Made by a program: the position numbers and the translations under genes. 64,000 nt of DNA, taken from Siminovitchia thermophila. Lineage in GTDB: Bacteria > Bacillota > Bacilli > Bacillales > Bacillaceae_C. Each line of letters starts with the position of its first letter. Within the stretch, counting starts at the first letter, position 1. The stretch spans positions 112,909 to 176,908 of the forward strand of contig NZ_JAFBFH010000006.1 in assembly GCF_016909185.1 (NCBI RefSeq). Reading direction: 5' to 3'. Under the pieces are notes generated by a model that had not been told where the DNA came from, made no database searches, and was given only the letters and a program-made list of their open reading frames with translations. Shown here one piece after another: positions 53,319 through 62,738 of the stretch.

Positions 53319-54052
53319 AATAGTAAGAACATAAAAAGGGAGGCTTGGGAACATGTTAGACAAAACATAGATCAAGGAGTTGTAGTAGACTTAAAGCTTG
53401 ACAGTTATTACTTCACTAATAAGGTACAATTTGCTGGTCATTATGTGGCAATGTATGGATATGACGACAGTTTTGCCTACCTGATTGATACAAAGCAACA
53501 GGGGGGAATGGTAAAAACAAGTCTTGAAAATTTGGCATTGGCAAGAAACGAAAAAGGTCCAATGTCTCAAAAAATCTGTCTTATACCATTAAGAAAAAAG
53601 AGGATATGCCAAATTTAAAGGATGTGATTATAACAGCAATCAAAAATAACGCTTTAGATTATAAGAATCCTCCTATCAAAAATTTGGGCTATAAAGGTAT
53701 TAAGAAAACAATTGTAGAGAATAAGAAGTGGTTTGAGAGAAGTGAAAATATTGAGGATGATTTAGTTTTAGCAGCCACACTAATGGAGCGAGGGGGAACT
53801 GGAGAATCCCTATTTAGAAATATGTATAGAGATTTCTTAAAAGAATGTTTGAGTATAGTTGATTATACTCCTTTACAAAATGGATATATTCTATTTACTA
53901 AAATCGCACCTATGTGGGAGGAGGTATCTAAGCTTATTAATAAGGCTGGAGAGACTCATGAATTACTATTCCTAAATCAGGCTTCTGATATTCTTTTAGA
54001 GTTATCAAACAAAGAATATGAAGCAATGAATCAACTATCAAGAATCTGTTGA
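53319..54052 (+). pseudogene. BtrH-like (C39-type N-terminal domain) protein remnant
   Basis: The frame from about 53319 gives REAWEHVRQNIDQGVVVDLK then FAGHYVAMYGYDDSFAYLID, the histidine/aspartate half of a C39-like peptidase fold as in BtrH N-terminal domain proteins. It stops at 53618, and the continuation, KDVIITAIKNNALDYKNPPI to YEAMNQLSRIC, runs in another frame from 53606 to 54052. The shift is at a run of A near 53590. The N-terminal part with the nucleophilic cysteine is missing. Such proteins occur in butirosin and peptide natural-product loci. Confidence 0.6.
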
Positions 54053-54063
54053 CTGCGATGCTT

Positions 54064-54300
54064 TCAAAAAATGAGTTTTAGAAAAGTGGATTCATGATTC
54101 TTGTTCCATTGGGGGGGATTGGGAACGGCTTCATACTGCCTTTGTTGCACCTCCTTTGGGCTCCCGTACATCTTTCGCAGCGGCCGGATGCGGCTTCTTA
54201 CCGTATTTTCCCCAACTTCAATTTCCGGATCGTGCTCCTTTAGCCAGTCCCATATTTGAGTAGCGGAGAGGTCGGGGTATTCCCTCTGATTCTGGCAATG
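54064..54300 (-). pseudogene. IS21-family transposase (IstA) fragment
   Basis: The minus strand encodes REYPDLSATQIWDWLKEHDP and ENTVRSRIRPLRKMYGSPKE followed by RQYEAVPNPP, the N-terminal DNA-binding part of IstA. No catalytic domain and no IstB gene remain. The ends of the element are not recognisable. Confidence 0.65.
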
Positions 54301-54498
54301 TATTGTTAAGGTATGAGTTGAAAAAAAGATATAGAAAATATCGACTACTTGCTGTGCTAACAGGTTATGAAAATTGACTAATTCGTTTGGTTTATGTTGG
54401 TATGATTTATTACGTAAAGGCAACTGTCTGGATCGAGCGCAAAATGACAGGATTTAGAGAAGTTAATAAGGTAACATGCCATTAAAGGAGTGAACCAT

Positions 54499-54603
54499 AT
54501 GGCACTGGTAGAATCATTACAAAAGACAATCGAATACATGGAAGCCCATCTGCTGGATGACATCACGATCAAAGACATTGCTGAACAAGCTCATCTATCT
54601 CCC
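54499..54603 (+). pseudogene. AraC-family regulator, N-terminal fragment
   Basis: ATG at 54499 with AAAGGAG upstream. The first 35 residues (ESLQKTIEYMEAHLLDDITI, then KDIAEQAHLSP) are the first helix-turn-helix of an AraC regulator. At about 54603 the similarity ends and the DNA continues as a zinc ABC ATPase fragment in another frame, which marks a deletion junction. Confidence 0.65.
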
Positions 54604-55015
54604 GAGCACTGTACTAGAACTGGTGCAGTCAGGGCGTTTTCAAAGAGGCAAATGGTTTAAAAGGTTAGATAAAGAAGATAAAGGGCATGTTCGTCGTTCC
54701 CTTGAATCAGTGGGAATGTGGGAGATGCATCATAAAAAGATAGGGGAATTATCAGGTGGATAAAAGCAGCGGATATCAATTGCTCGTGTGTTCTCAACAG
54801 ATCCAGATTTGTTTATATTAGATGAACCTACAATTGGAATGGATGTACGTTCACGTAATGAATTTTATAAATTATTGAAGCACAATAGTACAGAGCATGA
54901 CAAGGGTATCTTAATGGTTACACACGATCATGAAGAGATTCGTCACTACGCTAATAAACACATTGAGTTGATACGGAAGGAGGACTCACCTTGGAGATGT
55001 TTTTCTATGGATTGA
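54601..55015 (+). pseudogene. zinc/manganese ABC transporter ATPase remnant (ZnuC/AdcC-like)
   Basis: The N-terminal third, including Walker A, is lost at the junction with the AraC fragment. The rest is recognisable: LPSTVLELVQSGRFQRGKWF, the signature LSGG followed by a TAA where a glutamine codon is expected (54763), then KQRISIARVFSTDPDLFILD with Walker B and the VTHDHEEI switch. It is dead through deletion and a nonsense codon. The permease gene follows, as in znuCB operons. Confidence 0.75.
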
Positions 55016-55831
55016 TGCAAAGAGCTTTCCAAGCTTCATTTTTAATCTCATTAATCACTCCAATATTAGGATTGTTTTTGGTATTGCGTAGGCAATCACT
55101 AATGGCAGATACTTTATCCCATGTCTCGTTATCTGGGGTAGCGCTTGGTCTGTTAATTGGCATCAATCCGACATGTACCAATATTCTCGTGGTAATCATT
55201 ATCGCAACTCTGCTTGCATTTTTGCGTCAAATTTATCGCACATATTCTGAAATTTCGATTGCCATATTAATGTCTGTCGGAATGGCAGTAGCGCTTGTCC
55301 TGATGGAAATAAGTGCTGGTGGAATTACATTAAGTGTAACGCAATTTCTATTCGGTTCTATTGTTACTATTCACAAAACAAATATGGATGTTACTAGGAT
55401 TAACGATAATTATCGGATTATTATATTTAATATATCGAAAACCTATGTATGTTCTTACATTTGATGAGGAAACAGCTTTTAAAGCTGGCCTGCCTATTAA
55501 AACGATGTCGATTTTGTTTAATGTGTTAACAGGGGTCACAATAGCAGTAATAATGCCGATTGTCGGGGCTTTACTTGTCTCAGCCATTATCATTTTACCT
55601 GCAGCTATATCGCTTCGTTTAAGCAAAAGCTTCTACGGTGTCATATTAAATGAAATGGTCATTGCACTTGTCGGCATGTTAAGTGGTTTAGTCACTTCTT
55701 ATGAATTGGGTACACCACCAGGCGCTTCCATCACAATAATTTTAATGTTGATTTTTGCAATCATAACACTTGCAAAGTACATGTTACATTACTTGAAATT
55801 TAATAGACTATTTAATAAAAGTCAAGGCTAG
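54991..55831 (+). pseudogene. zinc ABC transporter permease, frameshifted (ZnuB/AdcB-like)
   Basis: Starts at a TTG with AGGAGG seven bases before it. LGLFLVLRRQSLMADTLSHV is the hallmark of ABC-3 type zinc/manganese permeases. Near 55372 the frame shifts by one: the second half resumes as TKQIWMLLGLTIII and RKPMYVLTFDEETAFKAGLP, ending with YELGTPPGASITIIL. Both halves together give the normal length of about 280 residues. It belonged to the same operon as the broken ATPase gene. Confidence 0.8.
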
Positions 55832-56264
55832 AATGAAATAAGCAGAAAAGACAAATCGAGTTTACATCGTAGAATTGTTATTTCAAATAATAAATTCCAA
55901 AACTCTACTTAATTCACAATGTATGAAAATCATTGAAGCCTTCAAACCAAATATATAAATAATTATAAAAAAGAACTAAAAGAATATTTCTACAAGCTAT
56001 TATTAGAAAGAAGGATAGGTTATAAGCTGTTATATTAAGTTGGGGGCATAGATTGACAATATCGTATTAATGTGTCTGCATAATAATATATAAGAGAAGC
56101 ATTACCATTCATAACGAGAGAAATGGGGTTTTATAGTCACGATTAGAGCATTTTCAAGAAGTTCGACTAGCTGCTATAATATAATAGCCCATGCATTATA
56201 CTTGGAGTTTAACAACATTCAAGTTATTATAGATAAATAAAATCCTTAATTAGGGTGATGATGA
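55832..56264. other. AT-rich intergenic region
   Basis: No gene seen. It contains TTGACA at 56053-56058 with AT-rich sequence downstream that may form the Rrf2 promoter; the -10 box is not clear. Confidence 0.4.
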
Positions 56265-56666
56265 ATGAAGTTTTCAAAGGCTACAGATTATGCTCTACAT
56301 ACGATGCTTTTTCTTACTGCAGCGACTCCGGATAAACCTGTGGGCGTTCAGCTGCTTGCTGAGAAGCAAAAGGTGTCACCAACTTATCTGTCCAAGATAC
56401 TGACCAAGCTAGTAAAGGCTGGTATGATTGAATCCATAACAGGAGTGAATGGTGGATACAGACTGAAACGAAATTGGGAGGATATTTCGTTTCTTGACAT
56501 TATTCATGCGATTGAGGGATCTGCCTCTTTGTTTGATTGTAGTTTCGATCACGGACCAGATTGTCCGATTCAAAGAGTAGTATTGGAAGCAGAGGAAAAA
56601 ATGGAAGAGCATTTGAGAAATAAAAAAATGTCCGATCTTGTGCGGGAAATGAACATCGTTTTCTAG
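56265..56666 (+). CDS. Rrf2 family transcriptional regulator
   Basis: 133 residues. The winged helix reads LAEKQKVSPTYLSKILTKLV with the wing SITGVNGGYRL, typical of Rrf2. The C-terminal part has only two cysteines, C92 and C100 (DCSFDHGPDC), one fewer than the three of Fe-S-binding IscR or NsrR, so a thiol-redox or YwnA/CymR-like mode is possible. It lies upstream of a flavoprotein with a CxxC site, a frequent pairing in which Rrf2 responds to oxidative or electrophile stress. GGTGATGATGA precedes the ATG. Confidence 0.8.
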   Translation: MKFSKATDYALHTMLFLTAATPDKPVGVQLLAEKQKVSPTYLSKILTKLVKAGMIESITGVNGGYRLKRNWEDISFLDIIHAIEGSASLFDCSFDHGPDCPIQRVVLEAEEKMEEHLRNKKMSDLVREMNIVF

Positions 56667-57190
56667 CACATATTCTTTCAACCAATTATAGATAATAAAT
56701 ATCTCTATAGTCTTTAATGAAATTATAATAAAAAATTAGGAGAATCCAAAAATGAACATGTATAAAAGGACTGTATAAGTTGATTCAAGATACAGCGATT
56801 TTTAATCCGGTATTGTGAAACGATGTCCCCGGAAGATTATAGGAAAGAGATCGAAAGTTAAGGAAGAGTTTCTGTACGTAGTCTGCATATTCATATCGCT
56901 GACTGTCATCGAATTTTACTAGGGATTTATGACTGAAAAATCTATATACAGAGTAAAATCAGCGCCTATCGATGATGTTTCAAAGATGTGCAAATTATTT
57001 AAAAGTCGAATGAGCTAGTGGATAAGTTCTTATGTAAGGAGGTGATGCCAACATGTAACATCGTAGCAGAGTGAGAATACAGTATTTCAGTAGTACTGGT
57101 TAGGTCTTAACTACATATGAGATGTACAGAGTAATTATTGGGCGTATACACATTTGGAAAGTTAAACTAATAAGAGGAAGGGAGTTAATC
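56667..57190. other. intergenic region with possible gene debris
   Basis: About 520 bp without an intact gene. Short frames near 56780-57010 are broken by many stops. AAGGAGGTGATGCC at 57036-57049 looks like a ribosome binding site in front of ATG-TAA, a two-codon frame, and suggests a lost gene start. Confidence 0.35.
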
Positions 57191-58105
57191 ATGAAGGAAG
57201 TTGATGTTGTTATTATTGGAGGAGGTCCTGCTGGTTTAAGCGCTGGACTTATACTAGGACGGGCTAGGAAGAAGACGTTGATTATCGATGAGGGGCAACC
57301 GCGTAATGCAGTGACTAGAGAGGCTCATGCCTTTTTAACACGTGATGGCATTAGCCCACATGAATTTAGAAATATTGCTAAATCGCAGCTTCACACTTAT
57401 CCGTCAGTTTCACATTTGGAAGATACTATCGAGTTGATAGAAGGTGAAGATGGTCAATTTTTGTTGGAAACTGCTTCAGGGTTGAAGATAGCCACTAGAA
57501 AACTGTTGTTTGCTATCGGAATGAAGGATCGCGATCTTGGCATACCAGGGTTGGCGGAGGTCTATGGTAAGAGCGCATTTGTATGCCCGTATTGTGATGG
57601 CTGGGAACTAAGAGATCAGCAATTAGTTGTCATAAACAGAGGAGCAGCGCTAATGCATTTTGTCCCATTGATTTACGGGTGGACAAAGCAGTTTGTAGTT
57701 TGTACAAATGGTCCCAATGAATTAAGTGAAGCAGAACGTGAAGAATTGCGTGCGCATAATATCCCGTTATTTCATTCACCAATTCATTCCATCCAATCAA
57801 ATCAAGGCATGGTAAGGCATGTTAAGCTTGAGGATGGAACAGAAATTCCATGCACAGGAATTTTCTTCAAGGCAGAATTGGTACTTGGATCGGAATTACC
57901 TGTCGCACTTGGTTGCCGGATGTTGGATACTGGAATAATTGAAGTCGATGAGTTTGGAAAAACAAGTGTACCTGGTGTTTATGCAGCTGGGGATGCAACT
58001 ACACACTTGCACCAATCTATTGTTGCAGCTGCTTCAGGAGCTGTATCCGCAGCCGCAATAAACGGAGAATTAAATCGAGAAGAATGGCATAAGAACAACG
58101 TTTGA
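57191..58105 (+). CDS. thioredoxin reductase-like NAD(P)/FAD oxidoreductase
   Basis: 304 residues from the ATG at 57191 (GAAGGGAG upstream). FAD-binding GGGPAGLSAGLILGRARK is at 10-27; a redox-active pair C132-C135 lies in VCPYCDGWEL, where thioredoxin reductase has CATC; the second FAD motif is GVYAAGDATTHLHQS. The NAD(P)-binding glycine motif in the middle is weak (VVINRGAAL). It probably reduces a disulfide or another redox partner in the cytoplasm. The pairing with the Rrf2 gene suggests redox-responsive expression. Confidence 0.8.
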   Translation: MKEVDVVIIGGGPAGLSAGLILGRARKKTLIIDEGQPRNAVTREAHAFLTRDGISPHEFRNIAKSQLHTYPSVSHLEDTIELIEGEDGQFLLETASGLKIATRKLLFAIGMKDRDLGIPGLAEVYGKSAFVCPYCDGWELRDQQLVVINRGAALMHFVPLIYGWTKQFVVCTNGPNELSEAEREELRAHNIPLFHSPIHSIQSNQGMVRHVKLEDGTEIPCTGIFFKAELVLGSELPVALGCRMLDTGIIEVDEFGKTSVPGVYAAGDATTHLHQSIVAAASGAVSAAAINGELNREEWHKNNV

Positions 58106-58148
58106 TTCAAATTCTAAATATATTTATAAAGAGGACTTTAAATTTATA

Positions 58149-58560
58149 ATGTACCCTTTGTAAAAGACACTTTTATAAGGCCAAGCTACTTGAAGAAAGT
58201 GATTCCAGTACTATGAAATACTCCTCATTACCATTTATGAATCAACTCTTTAGAAAAGGTGGCAGGGTCACTCCTGCACGATTTGCCACTGTGCAAAATG
58301 GTCCTAAAACAGGTCTGTCAATAAATTTGTGGAATTGACCGTAAAAAAATTTAGTCGGTGTGGAGGATAATCCTGTCCACGAAGCGGATAGACAACCAGA
58401 GGTGCGATTATTTCCACAAAAAAGGAGCCATTCCTTCTTTAGACTGTACCCTTTGTAAAGGACAATCATAAAAAAGCTAGGCAGACTTAAGAAGGTGATC
58501 TCTGTATTGAATAGGGGTCATCAGGTTCCATTGATATCTGTAACGGTTATAGTAAATCAT
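58149..58560 (-). pseudogene. IS3-family (IS150-like) end remnants
   Basis: On the minus strand 58560-58477 encodes YYNRYRYQWNL and MTPIQYRDHLLKSA-stop, the C-terminus of an IS150-type OrfB. It is followed by the terminal sequence containing TGTACCCTTTGTAAAGGACA (58445-58464). A second, diverged copy of that terminus, TGTACCCTTTGTAAAAGACA, lies in the same orientation at 58149-58168. Two related elements therefore left ends here. The 240 bp between them are not recognised. Confidence 0.65.
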
Positions 58561-58608
58561 GTATTTTAAACATGACTTTTGATACACTGTTTCAGGAGGT
58601 GTTTTTAT

Positions 58609-59571
58609 ATGACTGCCAAGGGCAAAATAACATTGCCACAAAAACGTACAGTTATTTTTACCGTAACTATTTTTTATACTATTTTGATACTATATTTTAT
58701 TTTTTTCGCTTTCGGCAGAATAGGTGCATCTGCAAGCACGACTGGGGTCACCTTTATTTTTTTTCCGATTGAGTTCTATCATTTGCCAAAGATTTCTGAT
58801 TTTCTGCATCCTACTCTGATGGATTTCGTAGATCTAGGAAATGTGGCAGCCTTTATTCCATTCGGCATATTGATTCCATTGTTATTCCGTGTGAAGTTTA
58901 TTCGTTTCTTTTCATTGTTCTTCCTGTCTATTCTCGTGATCGAAACCATACAGGCACTAACTTTGCTCGGAAGCTTTGATATTAACGATGCCATTCAAAA
59001 CTCTCTAGGCGCAAGCATCGGATTCGGAGCGTACAAACTAGGGTATCGAACAAAAAACTTTTGGCTAAATATGGCTATTACCGGTATCACGTGTATTGTT
59101 ATTCTAATCGGGGTATTAGCAATTTGCGGAATTTTGGAGAAAACGTTCACCAAAGCAGAGGGTCCCTTTATAGCTTTAAATGAACTGAAAAATAGTTCCG
59201 GGCATACAACAGCGGGAACAAAACCGTACAGCTTTAAAGTTAGCGGTCAAAACGTCGAACCTGGATATAATATATTTGGCGCCAAAGGCAAAGGAAGTGA
59301 AACCTACACTTATACGTCCAAGAAGGAGATTATTTTTTCATTTTATTATGGAATACCGGACTTAATGGATAGTGATGGAAGTATACGAGTTTTAGTCGAT
59401 GGTCGTGAGGTATTATCCGGCTCTGGAACGGAGCAACTGAATTATCCGGAATTGTTTCCACAAATGTTTGAAATTCCACTTGAACGTGCAAGTAAGATTA
59501 CGATAATCGTTAAGGGGAATGAAAAGCTTTGGGATGTAGGGTTTAGGGAAATGAAATATTTCTGGAAATGA
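58609..59571 (+). CDS. VanZ-like membrane protein with extracytoplasmic C-terminal domain
   Basis: 320 residues from the ATG at 58609, with AGGAGGTG upstream. The first 180 residues have four or five helices with the VanZ-like pattern: VDLGNVAAFIPFGILIPLLF, ETIQALTLLGSFDINDAIQN and SLGASIGFGAY. After one more helix a beta-rich domain of about 140 residues follows (SSGHTTAGTKPYSFKVSGQN, then KITIIVKGN), which looks like a carbohydrate-binding NPCBM-type fold and would lie outside the membrane. VanZ proteins affect susceptibility to glycopeptides and other surface-active antibiotics. The gene lies between IS remnants. Confidence 0.75.
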   Translation: MTAKGKITLPQKRTVIFTVTIFYTILILYFIFFAFGRIGASASTTGVTFIFFPIEFYHLPKISDFLHPTLMDFVDLGNVAAFIPFGILIPLLFRVKFIRFFSLFFLSILVIETIQALTLLGSFDINDAIQNSLGASIGFGAYKLGYRTKNFWLNMAITGITCIVILIGVLAICGILEKTFTKAEGPFIALNELKNSSGHTTAGTKPYSFKVSGQNVEPGYNIFGAKGKGSETYTYTSKKEIIFSFYYGIPDLMDSDGSIRVLVDGREVLSGSGTEQLNYPELFPQMFEIPLERASKITIIVKGNEKLWDVGFREMKYFWK

Positions 59572-59706
59572 TTCAAACGTTTTGTTCAAGATAATGGTCT
59601 TTTTTCTTTTTCCCACCCCAAACATGTGGTGCTAGTATATTTTCATGGACACATCCTAGTTAGTTTCATAATTTTTGAGGAATAAGATTAAGAAGAGGTG
59701 TGTCCA

Positions 59707-59988
59707 ATGAAAGGCCATAATAAAAACCAAAATAAATTTAATGAAGATTTCAAAAGGATGGTTGTGGAATTATATCAATCTGGCACTCCAGTCAAGCAAT
59801 TAACCAGCGAATATGGCGCATCTGATGTCTCCATTTATAATTGGGTCAAAAAGTTTTCTCCCGTCAAATTTGAAGATGGAACCGTGGCAACGGCGGATGA
59901 CTATACCAAGATTCAAAAGGAGCTTCGCCGGCTGCAGGAAGAAAATGAAATCTTAAAAAAGGCTATGGCCATATTCGCGAAAAGGTAA
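59707..59988 (+). CDS. IS3-family OrfA
   Basis: 93 residues from the ATG at 59707 (AAGAGGTG before it). Helix-turn-helix GTPVKQLTSEYGASDVSIYN and a C-terminal leucine-zipper helix, KIQKELRRLQEENEILKKAM. It binds the IS ends and regulates transposition. The end, GCGAAAAGGTAA, carries a short A-run suited for -1 frameshifting into orfB. Confidence 0.88.
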   Translation: MKGHNKNQNKFNEDFKRMVVELYQSGTPVKQLTSEYGASDVSIYNWVKKFSPVKFEDGTVATADDYTKIQKELRRLQEENEILKKAMAIFAKR

Positions 59989-60008
59989 GCCAATCTGCAG
60001 TAGCTTCC

Positions 60009-60881
60009 GTGATTGATCAACATAAAGACCAACATCCCATCCAAACTATGTGCGAAGTCTTGGAATTGCCGCGAAGCTCCTACTACCTAACACTCCAAGA
60101 AACCGAATCCAAGCGTGAGCGGGAAAACAAGGAGCTGACAAAAAGGATCAAAGAGATCCACGAAGAAAGCAAAGGACGTTATGGAGCCCCAAAAATTCAC
60201 CAATATCTCTGTGCGGAAGGATATAGAGTAAGTCTGAAACGTGTACAGAGACTGATGAAAAAAGAGGGCATCCGTTCCATCGTCATTAAAAAATATCGGC
60301 CAACACCAAGCAAAGAAACAGTTATCGAACGCGAGAATATCCTGGCCAGGGACTTTTCTACGACCACCATCAATGAAAAATGGGTGGCCGATATTACGTA
60401 TATCCATACATTAAAGGATGGCTGGTGCTACCTTGCTTCTGTGATGGACCTGCATTCAAAGAAAATCGTAGGCTATTCCTTTTCTTGTACAATGACAACA
60501 GACCTGGTGATTAAAGCATTGGATAACGCCTATGCCACGCATCTACCACCAGAGGAGTTAATTCTGCACAGTGACTTGGGTTCCCAATATACGAGTGAGG
60601 CTTTCATGGAAGAGGCTGAGTCAAAAAAGATCAGACAATCATTCAGTCGAAAGGGCTGCCCGTACGATAACGCCTGTATTGAATCCTTCCATGCTATTTT
60701 GAAGAAGGAAGAAATACATCACGTAACTTATCTGGATTACGCCTCTGCAAAGATTCATCTCTTCCAATACATTGAAGGCTGGTATAATCGAAAGCGAATG
60801 CATGGCAGCCTTCAATATAAGACCCCACAACAGGTTGAAGATGAAATCCGGGTGGCGGCTAAGTCACTGCATCATGTCTGA
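60009..60881 (+). CDS. IS3-family OrfB transposase (rve integrase core)
   Basis: 290 residues as an independent frame; in the active enzyme it is fused to OrfA by a -1 frameshift near 59980. HTH_21-like region GRYGAPKIHQYLCAEGYRVS, then the DDE core: aspartate in WVADITYIHTLKDGW, aspartate in LILHSDLGSQYTS and glutamate in YDNACIESFHAILKKE. All catalytic residues are present, so the element could be active. Confidence 0.9.
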   Translation: MIDQHKDQHPIQTMCEVLELPRSSYYLTLQETESKRERENKELTKRIKEIHEESKGRYGAPKIHQYLCAEGYRVSLKRVQRLMKKEGIRSIVIKKYRPTPSKETVIERENILARDFSTTTINEKWVADITYIHTLKDGWCYLASVMDLHSKKIVGYSFSCTMTTDLVIKALDNAYATHLPPEELILHSDLGSQYTSEAFMEEAESKKIRQSFSRKGCPYDNACIESFHAILKKEEIHHVTYLDYASAKIHLFQYIEGWYNRKRMHGSLQYKTPQQVEDEIRVAAKSLHHV

Positions 60882-61097
60882 GCACGGCGCTTTACATGGA
60901 GGGGGGCATGTTAGGCTCGTCCGCCTGCGAAAGGATTGTTTGACCCTTTCGCCCTTCGCAAGACACCCATGCCCATAGAGGCTCCATGTCAAGCGACATA
61001 GACCAACCCACTCTTATGAAATGGAGCTCTGTCCAATCCACCATCTATTTTGTGTCCAGAATATTGGCGTAGATCCAATTATACGATTTACAGTGCT

Positions 61098-61310
61098 ATG
61101 AACATTAATTTATTTAATAGGGTTTTTCAACACTATAATCCGAATACCCAAAAGAAAAAGAAATTCAAAGAAGTTGAAGCTACTTTCATAAAATTGTTAC
61201 CTGATCAATTCCCGAATTGGGGTCAAATAGGCTATGAATGGGTTTATGAAGAAATCTATGGTGCTGACTTTTCACCACTGACTAAAGCAATGGAGGAGGG
61301 TTATTTTTAA
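61098..61310 (+). CDS. small hypothetical protein after the IS
   Basis: 70 residues: a basic stretch YNPNTQKKKKFKEVEATFIK and an acidic C-terminal half (YEWVYEEIYGADFSPLTKAM). No family recognised. There is no clear ribosome binding site before the ATG at 61098, and the frame is open back into the IS end, so it may be the C-terminal part of a gene cut by the IS. The stop codon is built into a terminator hairpin, which argues that it was once a real gene. Confidence 0.4.
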   Translation: MNINLFNRVFQHYNPNTQKKKKFKEVEATFIKLLPDQFPNWGQIGYEWVYEEIYGADFSPLTKAMEEGYF

Positions 61311-61320
61311 CCCTCTTTCT
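61296..61320 (+). terminator. terminator overlapping a stop codon
   Basis: GAGGGTTA / TAACCCTC (61296-61303 with 61308-61315), then TTTCT. The TAA in the right arm is the stop of the small gene. Confidence 0.7.
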
Positions 61321-61712
61321 ACACTATTTTCCGATTACCCCATAAAAATTATAACCAAATAAAAATCTTAAATAAAGTGTTTGAGCCTCAATTGATTTTC
61401 AAAAGTCATTGCATATGCATGTTAAAACCATGGATAATATTTCCCATACTTGGAACTGGAGATAAAAAGAGGACATATAACGTTGATTTATCGTGGTATT
61501 AATAAAACCATATTTGAAAAGTTCGATTAAAATATAATAAAAACCTGGTTATAGCTATTTTCAAGTACTTATTTTTTTATCAATTAATTCACTTACTATT
61601 GGCTATATTATTTAATATTTCTTAAGCCTTACGATAAACATTATTCTACTTGAACACCTTTAATTTGATACTATTTTCCGATTAACCAATTTCTTTAACC
61701 CCACCATTATAC
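61321..61712. other. AT-rich intergenic region, nothing recognised
   Basis: About 390 bp without gene, structured RNA or clear terminator for the kinase gene on the minus strand. Confidence 0.4.
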
Positions 61713-62738
61713 TTATAGATGATAATAATTTCTGATTTTTGGAAAGTGGATGATGACCTTCGTATATTTCCCATCTTCTGAATGAATGGAAAGGTCATGT
61801 CCTAATTTAAGAGCCATTTCTTTTGCAAGGTAGAGACCTAAACCGGTAGATTTGGCATGACTTCTCCCAATAGATCCTGTAAATCCTTTTTCAAATACGC
61901 GGCTGATATCCTCTGGCTTAATTCCAATGCCTGTATCTTGAATCTGTAGCCGCTTTTCTTTTAGATCTTCCTCAAATTGTACGGAGATTTCCCCGCCTTC
62001 ACCTGTATATTTTAAAGAATTTGAAAAAACTTGATCCATAATAAAACCAAGCCATTTACTGTCGGTATGGACAACCTGTTCAATATTGTCCATATGAAAA
62101 CGAATTTGCTTGTTAATAAAAGATTTGGCAAATTTCTTTACACTGTTTTTAGCAACTTGATCCAACACTACCTCGGAAATAAAATAATCTTTAGAAAAAG
62201 AATCAATGCGAGAGTAATAAAGAGCCTGCTCCACGTAATTTTCGATTCTATCCAACTCATCTTCAAACTTGTCCACAAGGTATTCAACAGTTCTTCCATT
62301 ACTGTTTTCCATAAGCAAGCGACCTGCCGCAATCGGAACCTTGACTTCATGAATCCAAGATGTAATAAAGTCTTGATGATCCATTTTTTCGTTATACAAC
62401 TTTTGTAATTGATCGCCATGCACACTATTTACTTTTTTTAATAACTCAAGATATAACAGTTGTTCATCGTTTCGCGGTTTAGGCAGAGTTGCGAGAAATT
62501 CTTCATGATTACTTTCAACCAAATCATTTAATTCCCGATAAAATTCTCTATTGTAATAGTATTCGATGATTACGTATATAGCTACAATAAAAAAGATAAC
62601 CACATTGGTATATACGATATTACTTACAGTGTTTCTGGAATCTGTGCTCACAATCGTCATCAAAGAAACAAAGAACATAATGATCACGTTTAATATAAAG
62701 AAATTCCGTTTATCTTTTAGATATTGAAAGAAACTCAT
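61713..62738 (-). CDS. sensor histidine kinase, BceS-like (intramembrane-sensing)
   Basis: 341 residues. Two helices at about 12-30 and 43-62 are separated by a very short outer loop, the hallmark of BceS-type kinases that sense through an ABC transporter. The phosphorylated histidine is H130 in FITSWIHEVKVPIA; N, G1 and G2 boxes follow (DQVFSNSLKYT, IQDTGIGI, STGLGLYLAKE). It overlaps the response regulator gene by four bases. The partner BceAB transporter would be on the opposite side, but its ATPase gene is interrupted at the window edge. Confidence 0.9.
   Translation of the reverse strand: MSFFQYLKDKRNFFILNVIIMFFVSLMTIVSTDSRNTVSNIVYTNVVIFFIVAIYVIIEYYYNREFYRELNDLVESNHEEFLATLPKPRNDEQLLYLELLKKVNSVHGDQLQKLYNEKMDHQDFITSWIHEVKVPIAAGRLLMENSNGRTVEYLVDKFEDELDRIENYVEQALYYSRIDSFSKDYFISEVVLDQVAKNSVKKFAKSFINKQIRFHMDNIEQVVHTDSKWLGFIMDQVFSNSLKYTGEGGEISVQFEEDLKEKRLQIQDTGIGIKPEDISRVFEKGFTGSIGRSHAKSTGLGLYLAKEMALKLGHDLSIHSEDGKYTKVIIHFPKIRNYYHL

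Larger units (their letters stand above)
59646..61058 (+). mobile_element. complete IS3-family insertion sequence
   Basis: 1.41 kb bounded by TGGACACA (59646-59653) and TGTGTCCA (61051-61058). It carries orfA and orfB in the usual overlapping-frame arrangement and both appear intact. Between orfB and the right end lie about 170 bp of non-coding DNA with a GC-rich hairpin near 60900-60980. No clear target duplication can be seen at the two sides. Confidence 0.8.
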
